A DNA stretch of 64,000 nt from Streptomyces sp. H39-S7 (GTDB lineage: Bacteria > Actinomycetota > Actinomycetes > Streptomycetales > Streptomycetaceae): assembly GCF_027158205.1 (NCBI RefSeq), contig NZ_JAPVLU010000007.1:62001-126000 (forward strand). The letters run 5' to 3'. The translations under genes were made by a program, and so were the position numbers. Below the pieces are notes generated by a model. The model ran no database searches and was not told the DNA's origin. It saw only the letters and a program-made list of their open reading frames with translations. Position 1 is the first letter of the stretch, and each line of letters opens with the position of its first letter. Below are positions 53,444 to 64,000 of this stretch, one piece after another.

Positions 53444-55792
53444 TCACGGTGCCCAGGGCGGGTCCACGGACCAGGTGGTGTCCTCGGTGAAGGTGGCCGG
53501 GTTGTCCCAGGTGTGGCCGCCGCCCGGAGTGGCCAGCCAGACCTCGGAGTTGATGTGCCGGATGTAGCTACCGGGGAGGTTGGAGGCGGAGAACCGGACG
53601 CCGCCGTTGCCCTGCACGGCACAGAAGGTGGCGTCGGCCTTGAAGAGCGCCGAGCCGTCGCCGGCAGCCCGCCGGACCCGGAAGTCCTGGTGGCGCAGGT
53701 ACTCCCCGGGGTAGTTGCGCGACTCGAAGGAGTAGCAGGCGCTGTTGGCGAGACCGGCGACGATCTTCCAGGTCGCGTCGCTCTTGAGCAGCGCGCTGCT
53801 GTTGCCGTCGACGACCTCGGTGTACGCCAGCGCGTTGGCGTGGCGCAGGTACTTGTTGGTGTGGCCCGGCGTGGTGACCCGCAGGGACTTGTACTGGCCG
53901 ACGGGCAGGACGACCGGTGGCGGCGGGTTGAGGGAGGCGTTGATCAGGGCCTGGTTGGCGGCCTTCACCCGGGCCGCGTCGACCTTGACGACCTGGCGGT
54001 CGTAGGTGAGGAGCCCGTTGACCTCGTTCTCGACGTCGGTGATCTCGGTGTAGACCGACGCGGAGAGTCCGGCGGGCAGTTGATTGAGGCGGAGGGCGTC
54101 GAGCAGTCCGACGAACCGGTTGTTGAGGGCAGTCAGGTTCGGCTGGTCCTCGTAGCTGAAGCCGCCGCCCGGATACCACTCGTGGCCCGCCACCTTGAAG
54201 CCGAGCCCGCCGTATTCGCCCAGCACCGCGGCCCGGGTCGCGCTGGGGGCGGTGTTGCCCGGTCCGACGTAGTTGTGGTTGTCGACGACGTCCCCGTTGC
54301 CGCCGTCGACGGAGCCGCAGCAGTTGACGCCGCTCATGTTGTCGACGAGGCGGGACGGGTCGTAGGCCTTGACGTCATTGGCGATCCGGGCCTGGTCGTA
54401 CTGGCCCCAGCCCTCGTTCTGGTCCACCCACAGGATCAGGGAGGGGGAGCTGCGGTGCTGGTCGATGACGGCGTGGAACTCGGTCTCCCACTGCGCGCGG
54501 GCCGCGGTGTCCGGAGACTTGCCGGTGTCCATGGCGGGCATGTCCTGCCACACCAGCAGCCCGAGCCGGTCGGCCCAGTAGAACCAGCGCTGCGGCTCGA
54601 CCTTGATGTGCTTGCGGACCATGTTGAAGCCCAGGTCCTTATGCGCCTGCAGATCGGATCGGAGAGCGGCGTCGGTCGGCGCGGTGTAGATGCCGTCGGG
54701 CCAGTACCCCTGGTCGAGGGTGCCGGTCTGGAAGACGAACTTCCCGTTCAGGACCGGCCGCATGACGTTGTCGACCTTGGCGAGGGCGATCGACCGCATG
54801 CCGGCGTAGCTGCCGGCCGAGTCGACGGTGGTGGTGCCGCTGGTGAGGTCGGCGCGCACGTCGTACAGGAACGGGTCGTCCGGGCTCCACCGGTGCGCGT
54901 TGGGCACGGGCACGGAGAACTCCGTGCCGACGGATCCGGTCGCGGTGCCGACCGTGGCGCCTCCGGTGGAGACGGTGACCCGCGCGCCCTGGCCGCTGAT
55001 GCCGTCGCCCCTGACGGTGACGCGCAGGGTGTTGTTCGCCAGGTTCGGGGTCAGGTCCACGCGGGTGATGTGCGCGGTGGCCACGGGCTCCAGCCAGACG
55101 GTCTGCCAGATCCCGGAGGCGGCGGTGTAGAAGATCCCGCCGCCCGGGTGCGTGGCGACGTCGTTGATCCGCTGTTTGCCGACGGCCCCGCCGCCGGTCT
55201 GGGTCGGGTCGTAGACCGAGACCACGATGGTGTTGGAACCGCTGGTCAGCAGGGAGGTGATGTCATAGGCGAAGGCGTCGTAGCCGCCCTTGTGCACCGA
55301 CCCGGCCTGCTGGCCGTTGACCCACACCGTCGTCTGCCAGTCGGAGGCGCCGAAGTTGAGCTGGACGCGGCGGCCGTTCCAGGTCGACGGCACGGTGAAG
55401 GTCCGCTTGTACCAGAGCTTGTCGTTCTCGGTGATCTTGCGCTTGATGCCCGACAGCGCGGACTCGGCGGCGAACGGGACACGGATCTGCTCGGTGAACG
55501 CCGCGGGCTGACCGGCGTCCCGGCCGGTGACGGCGAAGTCCCAGATGCCGTTGAGATTGGCCCAGTCGGGGCGGGTGAGCTGGGGGCGGGGGTACTCCGG
55601 CAGCGGGTTGTCGACCGGGACCTGGTTGGTCCAGGGGGTGGTCATCGGGGAGGGCTTCGGCGTCCAGGCGGCGGCGCTGGCCGGCGCGGGGCCGAGGGCG
55701 GCCAGCGCGCCGGCGGCGAGCGCGAGCACCGCGAACGCGGAGACGAGGCGGCGCCGCCAGGGCGGGTGCCCGGCGTCAGGGGAACGTTTCAT
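53444..55792 (-). CDS. secreted GH2 glycoside hydrolase with AbfB arabinose-binding domain
   Basis: A 782-residue secreted enzyme. The signal peptide (about residues 10-38, RRRLVSAFAVLALAAGALAALGPAPASA) is followed by a GH2 sugar-binding jelly roll (about 55-230), an immunoglobulin-like domain (about 235-330) and a TIM barrel (about 335-620) with the acid/base glutamate in WVDQNEGWG and the nucleophile in LGEYGG. The C-terminal AbfB beta-trefoil (about 640-782; SLRVTTPGHTNKYLRH and YPGEYLRHQDFRVRR repeats) binds arabinofuranose side chains. The enzyme probably trims arabinan or arabinogalactan. AAGGAG precedes ATG 55792 by 9 bases. A repeated 12-base word lies in its promoter. Confidence 0.92.
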   Translation of the reverse strand: MKRSPDAGHPPWRRRLVSAFAVLALAAGALAALGPAPASAAAWTPKPSPMTTPWTNQVPVDNPLPEYPRPQLTRPDWANLNGIWDFAVTGRDAGQPAAFTEQIRVPFAAESALSGIKRKITENDKLWYKRTFTVPSTWNGRRVQLNFGASDWQTTVWVNGQQAGSVHKGGYDAFAYDITSLLTSGSNTIVVSVYDPTQTGGGAVGKQRINDVATHPGGGIFYTAASGIWQTVWLEPVATAHITRVDLTPNLANNTLRVTVRGDGISGQGARVTVSTGGATVGTATGSVGTEFSVPVPNAHRWSPDDPFLYDVRADLTSGTTTVDSAGSYAGMRSIALAKVDNVMRPVLNGKFVFQTGTLDQGYWPDGIYTAPTDAALRSDLQAHKDLGFNMVRKHIKVEPQRWFYWADRLGLLVWQDMPAMDTGKSPDTAARAQWETEFHAVIDQHRSSPSLILWVDQNEGWGQYDQARIANDVKAYDPSRLVDNMSGVNCCGSVDGGNGDVVDNHNYVGPGNTAPSATRAAVLGEYGGLGFKVAGHEWYPGGGFSYEDQPNLTALNNRFVGLLDALRLNQLPAGLSASVYTEITDVENEVNGLLTYDRQVVKVDAARVKAANQALINASLNPPPPVVLPVGQYKSLRVTTPGHTNKYLRHANALAYTEVVDGNSSALLKSDATWKIVAGLANSACYSFESRNYPGEYLRHQDFRVRRAAGDGSALFKADATFCAVQGNGGVRFSASNLPGSYIRHINSEVWLATPGGGHTWDNPATFTEDTTWSVDPPWAP

Positions 55793-55840
55793 CAGAGCGG
55801 CTCCTTCGTGGGGGCGGGCCGTGCTGTGACGCAGGTCTTC

Positions 55841-55941
55841 TAACGTTGGAAATCGATTGTCCAGCGGAATGACAGCACGCCGCCAAGTCACTGTCCAGAC
55901 CTCCGGCAGCAATTGGGCGGGTTGACATTTAACGATGTAAA
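55841..55941. promoter_or_regulatory. repeated TAACGWTGKAAA word upstream of the GH2 gene
   Basis: TAACGTTGGAAA (55841-55852) and TAACGATGTAAA (55930-55941) match at 10 of 12 positions in the same orientation, 89 bases apart, in the 275-base gap between the GH2 and GH6 genes. They could be half-sites for a regulator of arabinan use. The rest of the gap shows no other clear signal. Confidence 0.4.
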
Positions 55942-56067
55942 CAAAGCGCCATCCCGCTCGCACCGAACCGCGGAGGTCCGGTCGAACGGGGTGGCGCGGG
56001 ATGTGCTGGAGGTACGCGGTGCGGCCCGGTCAGGTGCGCCGCACCGCGTACCGGCTGGGGATGCGAC

Positions 56068-57318
56068 CTACGGCCGGCCGAGGTTCCAGGTCAGGGCCGG
56101 GAGCGCGCGGGCGGCGAGTCCGTGGGCCTGGTCGGGCCACCAGGCGCCGGCGGCCGGGTCGGTGATGCCGTACTCGGGATCGGTGGGACCGGCGGTGCCG
56201 CGCGTGCAACTGCCGTCGGACTCACCGGGGACCTTGATCCACAGATACGCGTCGAGCAGGGGGACTCCGGTGGCGGCGGTGGGCCGGGTGCCCAGCCCGC
56301 GTCCCGGAGGGTTGCACCAGGTCTGCGGGTCGCTGTACTCGGCGGTCGGGGTCCACGGACCCTGCCCGTTGCGGCTGCTGTCGATCACGAAGTGCGGCAG
56401 CGCGGCCCCCGCGGGGACGTGGCTCGCGTACCAGGCGTCCGCGTCGGCGGGCGGCCAGTACTGGTTCGCGCAGTCGCCGGCCGCCGCGCCGGGAACGTTG
56501 CGCAGGTACCAGGTGCACTGGGCGACCTGGGTGCCGTAGCGGACCAGGTCCGCGTCGGTCTGGTAGTTGGAGACGTTCAGGAAGAAGCCCTGGGCCTGCC
56601 CGATGCCCCCGTCGACCAGCAACTGGGCCATCGTGCCCACGTTCTGCCAGGCGCTGTGCCCGGCGTCCAGGTAGACGACCGCGCCGGGCTGCCGCTCCAG
56701 CCGCTGCACGGCGCCGCTGATCTCGGCGATACGATCCGCCTGCTGGGCGGCGGTGCCGCCGCAGAAGGACGGGCTCAGCGCCAGGCCGTCCGGCTCCAGG
56801 ACGACGACGGTGCGGCGGTTGCCGATGCCGCGGGCCAGGGCGTCGATCCACGCGGCGTACTCGGCGGAGTTCGACGCGCCGCCCGCCGAGTACTGCGAGC
56901 AGTCGCGGCCCGGCACGTTGTAGGCCACCGCAACCGGCACCTGGTGCCGGCGCGCGGCCTTGGCCTGCAACGCCGCCATGTCGCTGGTGGTCTGCTGGGG
57001 GGTGCTCGTCCCGTTGAACCACTGCGCCACCGGCCAGGAGGCCAGCTTGGCCATGGACAGGGCGCCGGCGACGTCATGCGCCTTGAGGTCGGCCACCGCT
57101 TGGTGCGCCGCTTTGCTGTCGAGGTCGGTGTAGAAGCGGGTGGTCGCCGGGAGCGAGTGGTCGGAGGCCTCGGCTCCGGAGGTGGTGGCGGCACTCGCGG
57201 CAGGGGTCGGCAGGACGCAGAGGACGGTTGCGGCGGCGGCCGCAGTCGCCGTGAGGAGCGTCGTCCAGCGGCGTGTATGTGGGAGCGCTCCCACATGTGT
57301 TCGGTTCATCTCGCCCAT
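56068..57318 (-). CDS. secreted GH6 cellulase (no carbohydrate-binding module)
   Basis: A 416-residue secreted GH6 enzyme (endoglucanase or cellobiohydrolase). After the signal peptide (about residues 15-42) the catalytic domain shows VPVAVAYNVPGRDCSQYSAGGASNSAEYAAWID, the acid Asp in VVVLEPDGLAL, LDAGHSAW, HFVIDSSRNGQGP and WIKVPGESDGSC. There is no CBM or linker, unlike many streptomycete cellulases. It is divergent from a GH5 cellulase. A perfect CebR-type box lies within its own first codons (about codons 8-14), an unusual place that would make repression act as a roadblock. ATG 57318 or 57309 are the only starts consistent with the signal peptide. Confidence 0.9.
   Translation of the reverse strand: MGEMNRTHVGALPHTRRWTTLLTATAAAAATVLCVLPTPAASAATTSGAEASDHSLPATTRFYTDLDSKAAHQAVADLKAHDVAGALSMAKLASWPVAQWFNGTSTPQQTTSDMAALQAKAARRHQVPVAVAYNVPGRDCSQYSAGGASNSAEYAAWIDALARGIGNRRTVVVLEPDGLALSPSFCGGTAAQQADRIAEISGAVQRLERQPGAVVYLDAGHSAWQNVGTMAQLLVDGGIGQAQGFFLNVSNYQTDADLVRYGTQVAQCTWYLRNVPGAAAGDCANQYWPPADADAWYASHVPAGAALPHFVIDSSRNGQGPWTPTAEYSDPQTWCNPPGRGLGTRPTAATGVPLLDAYLWIKVPGESDGSCTRGTAGPTDPEYGITDPAAGAWWPDQAHGLAARALPALTWNLGRP
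57277..57296. promoter_or_regulatory. CebR box inside the GH6 coding start
   Basis: A perfect 20-bp palindrome whose core TGGGAGCGCTCCCA is the known CebR/CelR operator. It lies 22-41 bases inside the GH6 coding region, so cellobiose or a related sugar would relieve repression. Confidence 0.85.
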
Positions 57319-57483
57319 TTCTCTTCGATTCGAATCCGGAAAAAGCGTTCAAGAGATGAACGCTGCTCGGCACCTTGACGCCGTCTACGGGCATCGCTTC
57401 TATGGCACGGGCCTCGCTGGTTGATCCTGACTATGGAAACTGAAGGAATCGTGCCGCAGATCCCTTCTTCTGACCAGCCCTAG

Positions 57484-59412
<1,929 letters not shown>

Positions 59413-59419
59413 CCGGCTG

Positions 59420-59448
59420 CTGTGGGGCGGCAGCCGGCCGCCCCACAG
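59420..59448. terminator. bidirectional hairpin terminator
   Basis: A perfect 11-bp stem (CTGTGGGGCGG and complement; 59420-59430 and 59438-59448) with a 7-base loop, between the convergent GH5 and GalM genes. Confidence 0.7.
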
Positions 59449-59452
59449 GGCC

Positions 59453-60544
59453 TCACCGCAGATGGGTGGAGCGGAACTCCGTGCGGCTGCGGAAGACACT
59501 GCCGGGGCGCAGCACGGTGGTCGGGTACCCGGGCCGGTTCGGCGCGTCCGGGAAGTGCTGGGTCTCCAGGCAGACGGCGCTGTGCCGCTCGTGGCGGTTG
59601 CCCGCACCGTCGGTGAGGGTGCCGTCGAGATGGTTGGACGTGTAGACCTGGATTCCGGGCTCGGTCGTCCAGACCTCGAGCTCCCGGCCGGACGCGGGGT
59701 CGCGCAGCAGCGCGGCGGCCCGCAGGCCGTCGGGGCCTTCCGCCGGGCGCAGCACCCAGCAGTGGTCGAACCCGTCCGCGTCCTTCAGCTGGGGATCGTC
59801 CGCCGCCAGGCAGTCGCCCAGCCGGCGCGGCTCGGTGAGGTCGAAGGGCGTGCCGGCCACCTCCTGGACCGGTCCGAGCGGGATCGCGTCCGCCGACACC
59901 GGCAGGTAGCCGTCCGCGCCGACGCTGAGCCAGTGGTCCAGCACGGCCCCCGGCTCGGCTCCGGCCCCCGGCTCCGCCGCCCCCGCCAGGTTGAAGTACG
60001 CGTGGTTGGTGAGGTTGACGACGGTGGCCCGGTCGGTGACGGCCTCGAAGGTGACGGAGAGCGTGCCCCGGTCGTCGAGTGCGTAGACCGCTGTCACCGT
60101 CAGTTCGCCGGGAAAGCCCATGTCGCCGTCGGGGCTGCGCAGCGTCAGCCGCACGGCCGCGTCGTCGCCGACCGCTTCCGCGTCCCAGACCCGGCTGTCG
60201 AAGCCGTCGGGCCCGCCGTGCAGCGCGTGCCCGTGGTCGTTGGCCGGTACGTGGTGCTCCCGCCCGTCCAGGGTGAAGCGGCCGTCCGCGATGCGGTTGG
60301 CGTAGCGGCCGACCAGGGCGCCGAAGTAGGGGCTGGGCCCGGTGTAGCTCTCCAGGTCGGGCAGTGCCAGGACGATGGAGCGGCTCCGGCCCGCGTGGTC
60401 CGGGACCGTGAGGGCGTGCAGGACGCCTCCGTAGGTGAGGACCTCGGCGGTGACTCCGGCCGGGGACCGCAGGGTCCAGCGGTCCACGGCCCGGCCGTCC
60501 GGGGTGGTGCCGAAGGGTTCGCGGTGCGCTGCGGGTCGGGGCAT
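59453..60544 (-). CDS. galM: aldose 1-epimerase (galactose mutarotase)
   Basis: A 363-residue mutarotase that interconverts alpha and beta anomers of aldoses. The catalytic His is in NHAYFNL (about residue 178) and the second in HALHGGPDGFD (about 108); the catalytic Glu is in CLETQHFPDAPN. No signal peptide, so it is cytoplasmic. It lies 71 bases downstream of the LacI gene on the same strand and probably belongs to the same sugar-use unit as the ABC importer genes. Confidence 0.95.
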   Translation of the reverse strand: MPRPAAHREPFGTTPDGRAVDRWTLRSPAGVTAEVLTYGGVLHALTVPDHAGRSRSIVLALPDLESYTGPSPYFGALVGRYANRIADGRFTLDGREHHVPANDHGHALHGGPDGFDSRVWDAEAVGDDAAVRLTLRSPDGDMGFPGELTVTAVYALDDRGTLSVTFEAVTDRATVVNLTNHAYFNLAGAAEPGAGAEPGAVLDHWLSVGADGYLPVSADAIPLGPVQEVAGTPFDLTEPRRLGDCLAADDPQLKDADGFDHCWVLRPAEGPDGLRAAALLRDPASGRELEVWTTEPGIQVYTSNHLDGTLTDGAGNRHERHSAVCLETQHFPDAPNRPGYPTTVLRPGSVFRSRTEFRSTHLR

Positions 60545-60615
60545 GGTCAGTCCTCAGGAAGGGTGCGGTGCTGGGACGGTTGCGCGGCGGGCGGCGCCCG
60601 GGACACGGAACCGGA

Positions 60616-61632
60616 TCAGCCGGGTCGGCGCGCGGTGGACTCCCTGGCCACCAGGGTGTAGCCGGGCTGGATCCGCTCCGGCACCAGGTCGGGGGCGCCC
60701 GCGAGCCGGGCCACCACCCGTTCGACCGCCAGCCGGGCAATGGCCTGCTTGTCGGGGGAGACCGTGGTGAGGGCGATGGTCGAGAACCGCCCCTCCTCGA
60801 TGTCGTCGAAGCCGACGACGGCGACGTCGTCCGGCACCCGCAGCCCGCGGTCGGTCAGGGCGCGCATCGCGCCGATCGCGATCAGGTCGTTGTACGCGAA
60901 GACGGCGTCGGGCCGTTCCCCGCGGTCCAGCAGGGCGTTCATGGCGGCGGCGCCGTCGACCCGGCCGTAGCCGTCGGTCGCGGCCACCAGGGAGTCGTCG
61001 CAGGGCAGTCCGACCGCGCCCAGCTCCTCGCGCCAGCCGCGCAGCCGCAAGTGCGCGGGCTGCCGGGCGCTCTCCCTGCGGGCGCCGAGGAAGGCGATCC
61101 GCCGGTGCCCGAGCCCGGTGAGATGGCGTACGGCGGTGCGCGCGGCGGAGATGTTGTCGATGGCGATCTGGTCGTAGGGGGCGTCGTACTCGCGCTCACC
61201 GAGCAGCACCAGCGGCGCGTCGTCGGTCCGGCCCAGCAGGTCGGCGGCCTCCAACTCGATCGGGCTGAGGATGAGCCCGTCGATGACGTGGGCGCGGAAG
61301 CCCTGCGAGACCAGGATCTCCTTCTGCCGTTCGCCCCCGGTGTGGTCGAGCAGGACGGTGTAGTCGTGCCGGGCGGCGGCGTCGACGACGGCGCCCGCGA
61401 GTTCGGCGAAGTACGGGTTGCCCAGTTCGGGGACGGCGAGCGCGATGATCCCGGTCCGGCCCTTGCGCAGATGACGGGCGGTCAGGTTGGGGCGGTAGCC
61501 GAGCTCGTCGATGGCCCGCTGCACCTTCGCCCGCATTCCGGGGGTGACGTGCGGATAATTGTTGACCACGTTCGAGACGGTCTTGATGGAAACGCCCGCC
61601 AGCTGCGCGACGTCCTTGAGGCTGGCGCCCAC
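60616..61632 (-). CDS. LacI-family transcriptional regulator
   Basis: A 338-residue regulator. The N-terminal helix-turn-helix and hinge ([56 protein letters not shown], about residues 2-58) precede a periplasmic-binding-like sugar sensor (about 62-335). GTG 61632 follows AAGGAAGGA by 5 bases. It lies between the sugar permease genes and galM on the same strand and most likely represses that operon. A hairpin between it and the permease suggests its own promoter or partial read-through. Confidence 0.93.
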   Translation of the reverse strand: MGASLKDVAQLAGVSIKTVSNVVNNYPHVTPGMRAKVQRAIDELGYRPNLTARHLRKGRTGIIALAVPELGNPYFAELAGAVVDAAARHDYTVLLDHTGGERQKEILVSQGFRAHVIDGLILSPIELEAADLLGRTDDAPLVLLGEREYDAPYDQIAIDNISAARTAVRHLTGLGHRRIAFLGARRESARQPAHLRLRGWREELGAVGLPCDDSLVAATDGYGRVDGAAAMNALLDRGERPDAVFAYNDLIAIGAMRALTDRGLRVPDDVAVVGFDDIEEGRFSTIALTTVSPDKQAIARLAVERVVARLAGAPDLVPERIQPGYTLVARESTARRPG

Positions 61633-61721
61633 GAATGTCCTTCCTTCGGCCGGGCTGCGGAGCTCCGGGCCGTTGTGATCCGGGTGGTTGAGACCCGGCG
61701 GTGTCCGGCCCCAGTGTGATG

Positions 61722-61764
61722 CGTCCGGCTCCGCCCGGTCCACGACCGACGGCGGAGCCGGACG
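61722..61764 (-). terminator. hairpin after the sugar permease genes
   Basis: A perfect 14-bp stem (CGTCCGGCTCCGCC and complement; 61722-61735 and 61751-61764) with a 15-base loop, just past the permease stop and before the LacI gene. Confidence 0.65.
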
Positions 61765-61767
61765 GGT

Positions 61768-62799
61768 TCAGGTGCCGCGGCGGGCCGTGGACAGGTAGCG
61801 CTGGGCGACCACCACGAGGATCAGGAAGCCGCCGCTGACCACCGACTGGTAGGAGGAGTTCAGGGAGCCGATCTGGTTGATCAGGTTCTGGATCACCGCG
61901 AGCAGCAGCACCCCCCACAGGGTGCCGGAGACCGAGCCCGCGCCGCCGACCAGCAGCGTGCCGCCGATCACGACGGCGGCGATGGCGTCGAGCTCCATCC
62001 CCACCCCGATGATGGTGACGCCCGAGGAGAGCCGGGCCGCGTTGAGCGCGCCGGCGAGCCCGGCCAGCAGCCCGCTCAGCAGGTACACCAGGATCTTCGT
62101 CCTGGCCACCGGCAGGCCCATCAGGGTGGCGGCGTCACTGCTGCCGCCGACCGCGAACAGGGCCTGGCCGAACGAGGTGCGCTGCAGCACCAGGCCGCCG
62201 ACCGCGAACAGCGCCAGCGCGATGAACACCGGGTACCCGAAGCCGCCGATGCTGCCGCCGCCCAGCTCGGCGAATGCCGAGTCGCGCGGCACCAGGTAGG
62301 TGGTGGCGCCTTCATGGGTGAGGGCGAGCAGCAGTCCGCGTGCGGCGAGCAGGGAGGCGAGCGTGACGATGAACGGTGCCATGCCGGCCCGTGCGACGAG
62401 CAGGCCGTTGATCGCTCCGATCGCCCCGCAGACGGCGAGCGGCACCAGGAGCGCGGGCAGGATGCCCCACTGCGAGGCCCAGGCCGCGAGCACTCCGCCG
62501 AGCGCGAAGACGGAGCCCACGGACAGGTCGATCCCACCGGTGATGATCACCAGCGTCATCCCGAGGGCGACGATCGACAGGAAGGACGCCTGGACGGTCA
62601 CACCGCGCGCGTTGTCCAGGCTCGCGAAGGAGTCGAAGACGAACGAGGAGATGAGGATGACCAGCAGCAGGACCGCGAGGACGCCCTGGCGCTGGAGCAG
62701 TTCGGCCGCGCGCTGCCGGCCGGCGGGCCGGGCGGTGGCCGCCAGGTCCGCCGGCGGCACGAAGGCGGGTGCGGAGGTGGCTTTCACGAGGGCTTTCAT
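61768..62799 (-). CDS. ribose/YjfF-type sugar ABC permease (second subunit)
   Basis: A 343-residue permease of the RbsC/AraH family with about nine or ten spans. It carries LSIVALGMTLVIITGGIDLSVGSVFALGG, the family signature (about residues 70-100), and FAVGGSSDAATLMGLPVARTK. ATG 62799 overlaps the stop of the upstream permease (ATGA). Two different permeases with one ATPase is the arrangement of YtfR-YtfT-YjfF galactofuranose importers, so a furanose sugar such as arabinose or galactose is a reasonable but unproven substrate. Confidence 0.92.
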   Translation of the reverse strand: MKALVKATSAPAFVPPADLAATARPAGRQRAAELLQRQGVLAVLLLVILISSFVFDSFASLDNARGVTVQASFLSIVALGMTLVIITGGIDLSVGSVFALGGVLAAWASQWGILPALLVPLAVCGAIGAINGLLVARAGMAPFIVTLASLLAARGLLLALTHEGATTYLVPRDSAFAELGGGSIGGFGYPVFIALALFAVGGLVLQRTSFGQALFAVGGSSDAATLMGLPVARTKILVYLLSGLLAGLAGALNAARLSSGVTIIGVGMELDAIAAVVIGGTLLVGGAGSVSGTLWGVLLLAVIQNLINQIGSLNSSYQSVVSGGFLILVVVAQRYLSTARRGT

Positions 62800-63767
62800 C
62801 GGGATCGACGCTCCCGGGCGACATAGACGGCGACGAGGATGATGGCCGCCTGGGCCATCTGGGCTGTGGAGTCGTGCAGGTTGTGGGTGACCAGGGTGGC
62901 GTGCAGCAACTGCATCAGCAGGGCGCCCGTCACCGTGCCCAGGACCCGGACCGAGCCGCCGGTCAGCGGGGTGCCGCCGACGACCACGGCGGTGATGGCG
63001 GACAGCTCCATCAGGTTGCCGAGCGCGGAGGGGTCGCTGGCGGTCAGCCGCGCGGTGGCGAGGACACCGGCCAGCGCCGCCAGGACACCGCACAGCACGT
63101 ACACGCCGATCAGCACCCGCTTGACGGGGAGGCCGGCCAGCGCGGCGGCTGCCCGGTTGCCGCCGACCGCGACCAGTTGCCGCCCGAAGGTGGTGCGCTG
63201 GACGAGGAACGCGATGGCGACGGCGAGCACCCCGGCGATCAGGACGACCACCGGGACGCCCAGCGCGCTGTCGGTGCCCAGCCCCAGCAGGTCCTTGTTC
63301 TCGATCTGCTTGAGCTGCCCGTCCGCGATGACCAGCGCCAGACCCCGGCCGCCCACGAACAGGGCGAGGGTGGCGACGATGGGCTGCAGTCCCACGAGCG
63401 AGACCAGGGAGCCGTTCACCAGGCCGACCACCACCCCCGCGAACAACGCGAGCAGCAGTGCGGGGGCCAGGCCGTAGCCGAGGTAGAGCGGCAGGAGCGC
63501 GCTGGCGAGCGCCATGGTGGAGCCGACCGACAGGTCGACGCCCTCGGTGCCGATGACCAGGGCCATGCCGAGCGCGACGATGACGATGGGGGAGACCTGG
63601 ACGAGTTGGGTGCGCAGGTTGTCGACAGTCAGGAAGTGGTCGGTGAAGACCGCGTTGAACAGCAGGAGCGCGGCGACGGCGCCGTAGACGCCGTACCGCT
63701 GGAGCAGCGCCGTGACACGGGCTCGGTCCAGCCCGCGGGGGGCGAGGGTGATCGGGACGTCGGTCAT
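62796..63767 (-). CDS. ribose/YtfT-type sugar ABC permease (first subunit)
   Basis: A 323-residue permease of the same family, with PIVIVALGMALVIGTEGVDLSVGSTMALASAL (about residues 60-91) and LVAVGGNRAAAALAGLPVKRVLIGVYVLCG. It overlaps both neighbours by ATGA: its start lies inside the ATPase stop, and its stop overlaps the second permease. The strict coupling argues that ATPase and both permeases work as one transporter. Confidence 0.92.
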   Translation of the reverse strand: MTDVPITLAPRGLDRARVTALLQRYGVYGAVAALLLFNAVFTDHFLTVDNLRTQLVQVSPIVIVALGMALVIGTEGVDLSVGSTMALASALLPLYLGYGLAPALLLALFAGVVVGLVNGSLVSLVGLQPIVATLALFVGGRGLALVIADGQLKQIENKDLLGLGTDSALGVPVVVLIAGVLAVAIAFLVQRTTFGRQLVAVGGNRAAAALAGLPVKRVLIGVYVLCGVLAALAGVLATARLTASDPSALGNLMELSAITAVVVGGTPLTGGSVRVLGTVTGALLMQLLHATLVTHNLHDSTAQMAQAAIILVAVYVARERRSR

Positions 63768-64000
63768 CGCCGGTCCTCCTTCTTCAGGGCCGCGGGTTCG
63801 ACGGTCGGGACGTCGGCCGGAACGTCGTCGGCGTCCGGGGCGTCCGGGGCGTCCGGGGCGTCCGGTGCGTCGGCCAGGACGGCGAGCAGTTCGCTCTCCT
63901 CGACCCGGTCGCCGGTCAGTTCGCCCGCCACCGCCCCGCCCCGCAGGACGAGGATGCGGTCGGAGCCCTCGATGAGCTCCTCGATGTCGGAGGAGATCAG
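63764..64000 (-). CDS. sugar ABC transporter ATPase, C-terminal fragment (cut by window edge)
   Basis: The last 78 codons of an RbsA/YtfR-type ATPase; the gene continues beyond the window. The visible start, LISSDIEELIEGSDRILVLRGG, is the end of the second ATPase domain (the SS(E/D)xEEL motif after Walker B). It is followed by an unusual acidic tail with four repeats of Ala-Pro-Asp and a basic end (LKKEDRR). The stop overlaps the permease start (ATGA). It lies too near the edge to check catalytic motifs. Confidence 0.9.
   Translation of the reverse strand: MISSDIEELIEGSDRILVLRGGAVAGELTGDRVEESELLAVLADAPDAPDAPDAPDADDVPADVPTVEPAALKKEDRR
63831..63866. repeat. four 9-bp tandem repeats in the ATPase tail
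   Basis: GCGTCCGGG is repeated four times (last copy ends GGT), encoding the Ala-Pro-Asp repeats of the ATPase tail. It is in frame and probably expands or shrinks by slippage. Confidence 0.8.

Noticed and set aside
63831..63866. CRISPR or minisatellite array
   Set aside because: Units are only 9 bp, have no spacers and are in frame in the ATPase tail.

Overview
The window is high-GC actinobacterial DNA and almost certainly comes from a Streptomyces chromosome. The evidence is strong G/C bias at third codon positions, GTG starts, many ATGA/GTGA gene overlaps, a SARP regulator, two ECF sigma factors, CebR-type operators in front of cellulase genes, and many secreted multidomain glycoside hydrolases. 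No rRNA, tRNA, CRISPR array, transposase or phage gene was seen.

Region 1 (1-8.0 kb) is mixed: a flavin reductase, an unusual Mrr-nuclease/TerD fusion, a CHAP-domain peptidoglycan protein with a 21-bp palindrome upstream, a SARP activator, a Tat-exported phospholipase C and a Met/His-rich membrane protein.

Region 2 (8.0-27.1 kb) is the most interesting part. An ECF sigma factor overlaps an Asp/Asn beta-hydroxylase gene. These converge on a three-gene copper operon on the minus strand: a small Met-rich membrane protein, the CopA P-type ATPase and a PCu(A)C-like protein. Back to back with the copper operon is a plus-strand cluster that matches the conserved isonitrile lipopeptide set (ScoA-E in Streptomyces, Rv0097-Rv0101 in M. 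tuberculosis): an Fe(II) oxygenase/decarboxylase, an FcoT-like hotdog protein, an acyl-ACP ligase, an ACP and a C-A-T-R NRPS. Added to it are an MFS exporter, a KASIII-ACP fusion with an internal ribosome binding site, and a siderophore-type ABC importer. The simplest reading is a diisonitrile metallophore (probably a chalkophore) with export, re-uptake and linked copper homeostasis.

Region 3 (27.1-29.6 kb) is gene-poor and holds small hypothetical genes, including a possible three-gene set of short ORFs with good ribosome binding sites.

Region 4 (29.6-64 kb) is mostly polysaccharide use. It has a cebEFG-bglC-like oligosaccharide operon with LacI-type palindromes, a divergent GH87 mycodextranase / GH71-99-like pair, a GH2-AbfB enzyme, a divergent GH6/GH5 cellulase pair with two CebR boxes, and a minus-strand sugar operon (ATPase fragment, two permeases, LacI regulator, GalM). 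Between these lie a phosphodiester glycosidase-like protein, a LysR/FadH/PadR group, a serine hydrolase, a Na+/H+ antiporter, and stress and sigma-factor genes. Convergent genes are commonly separated by long perfect hairpins.
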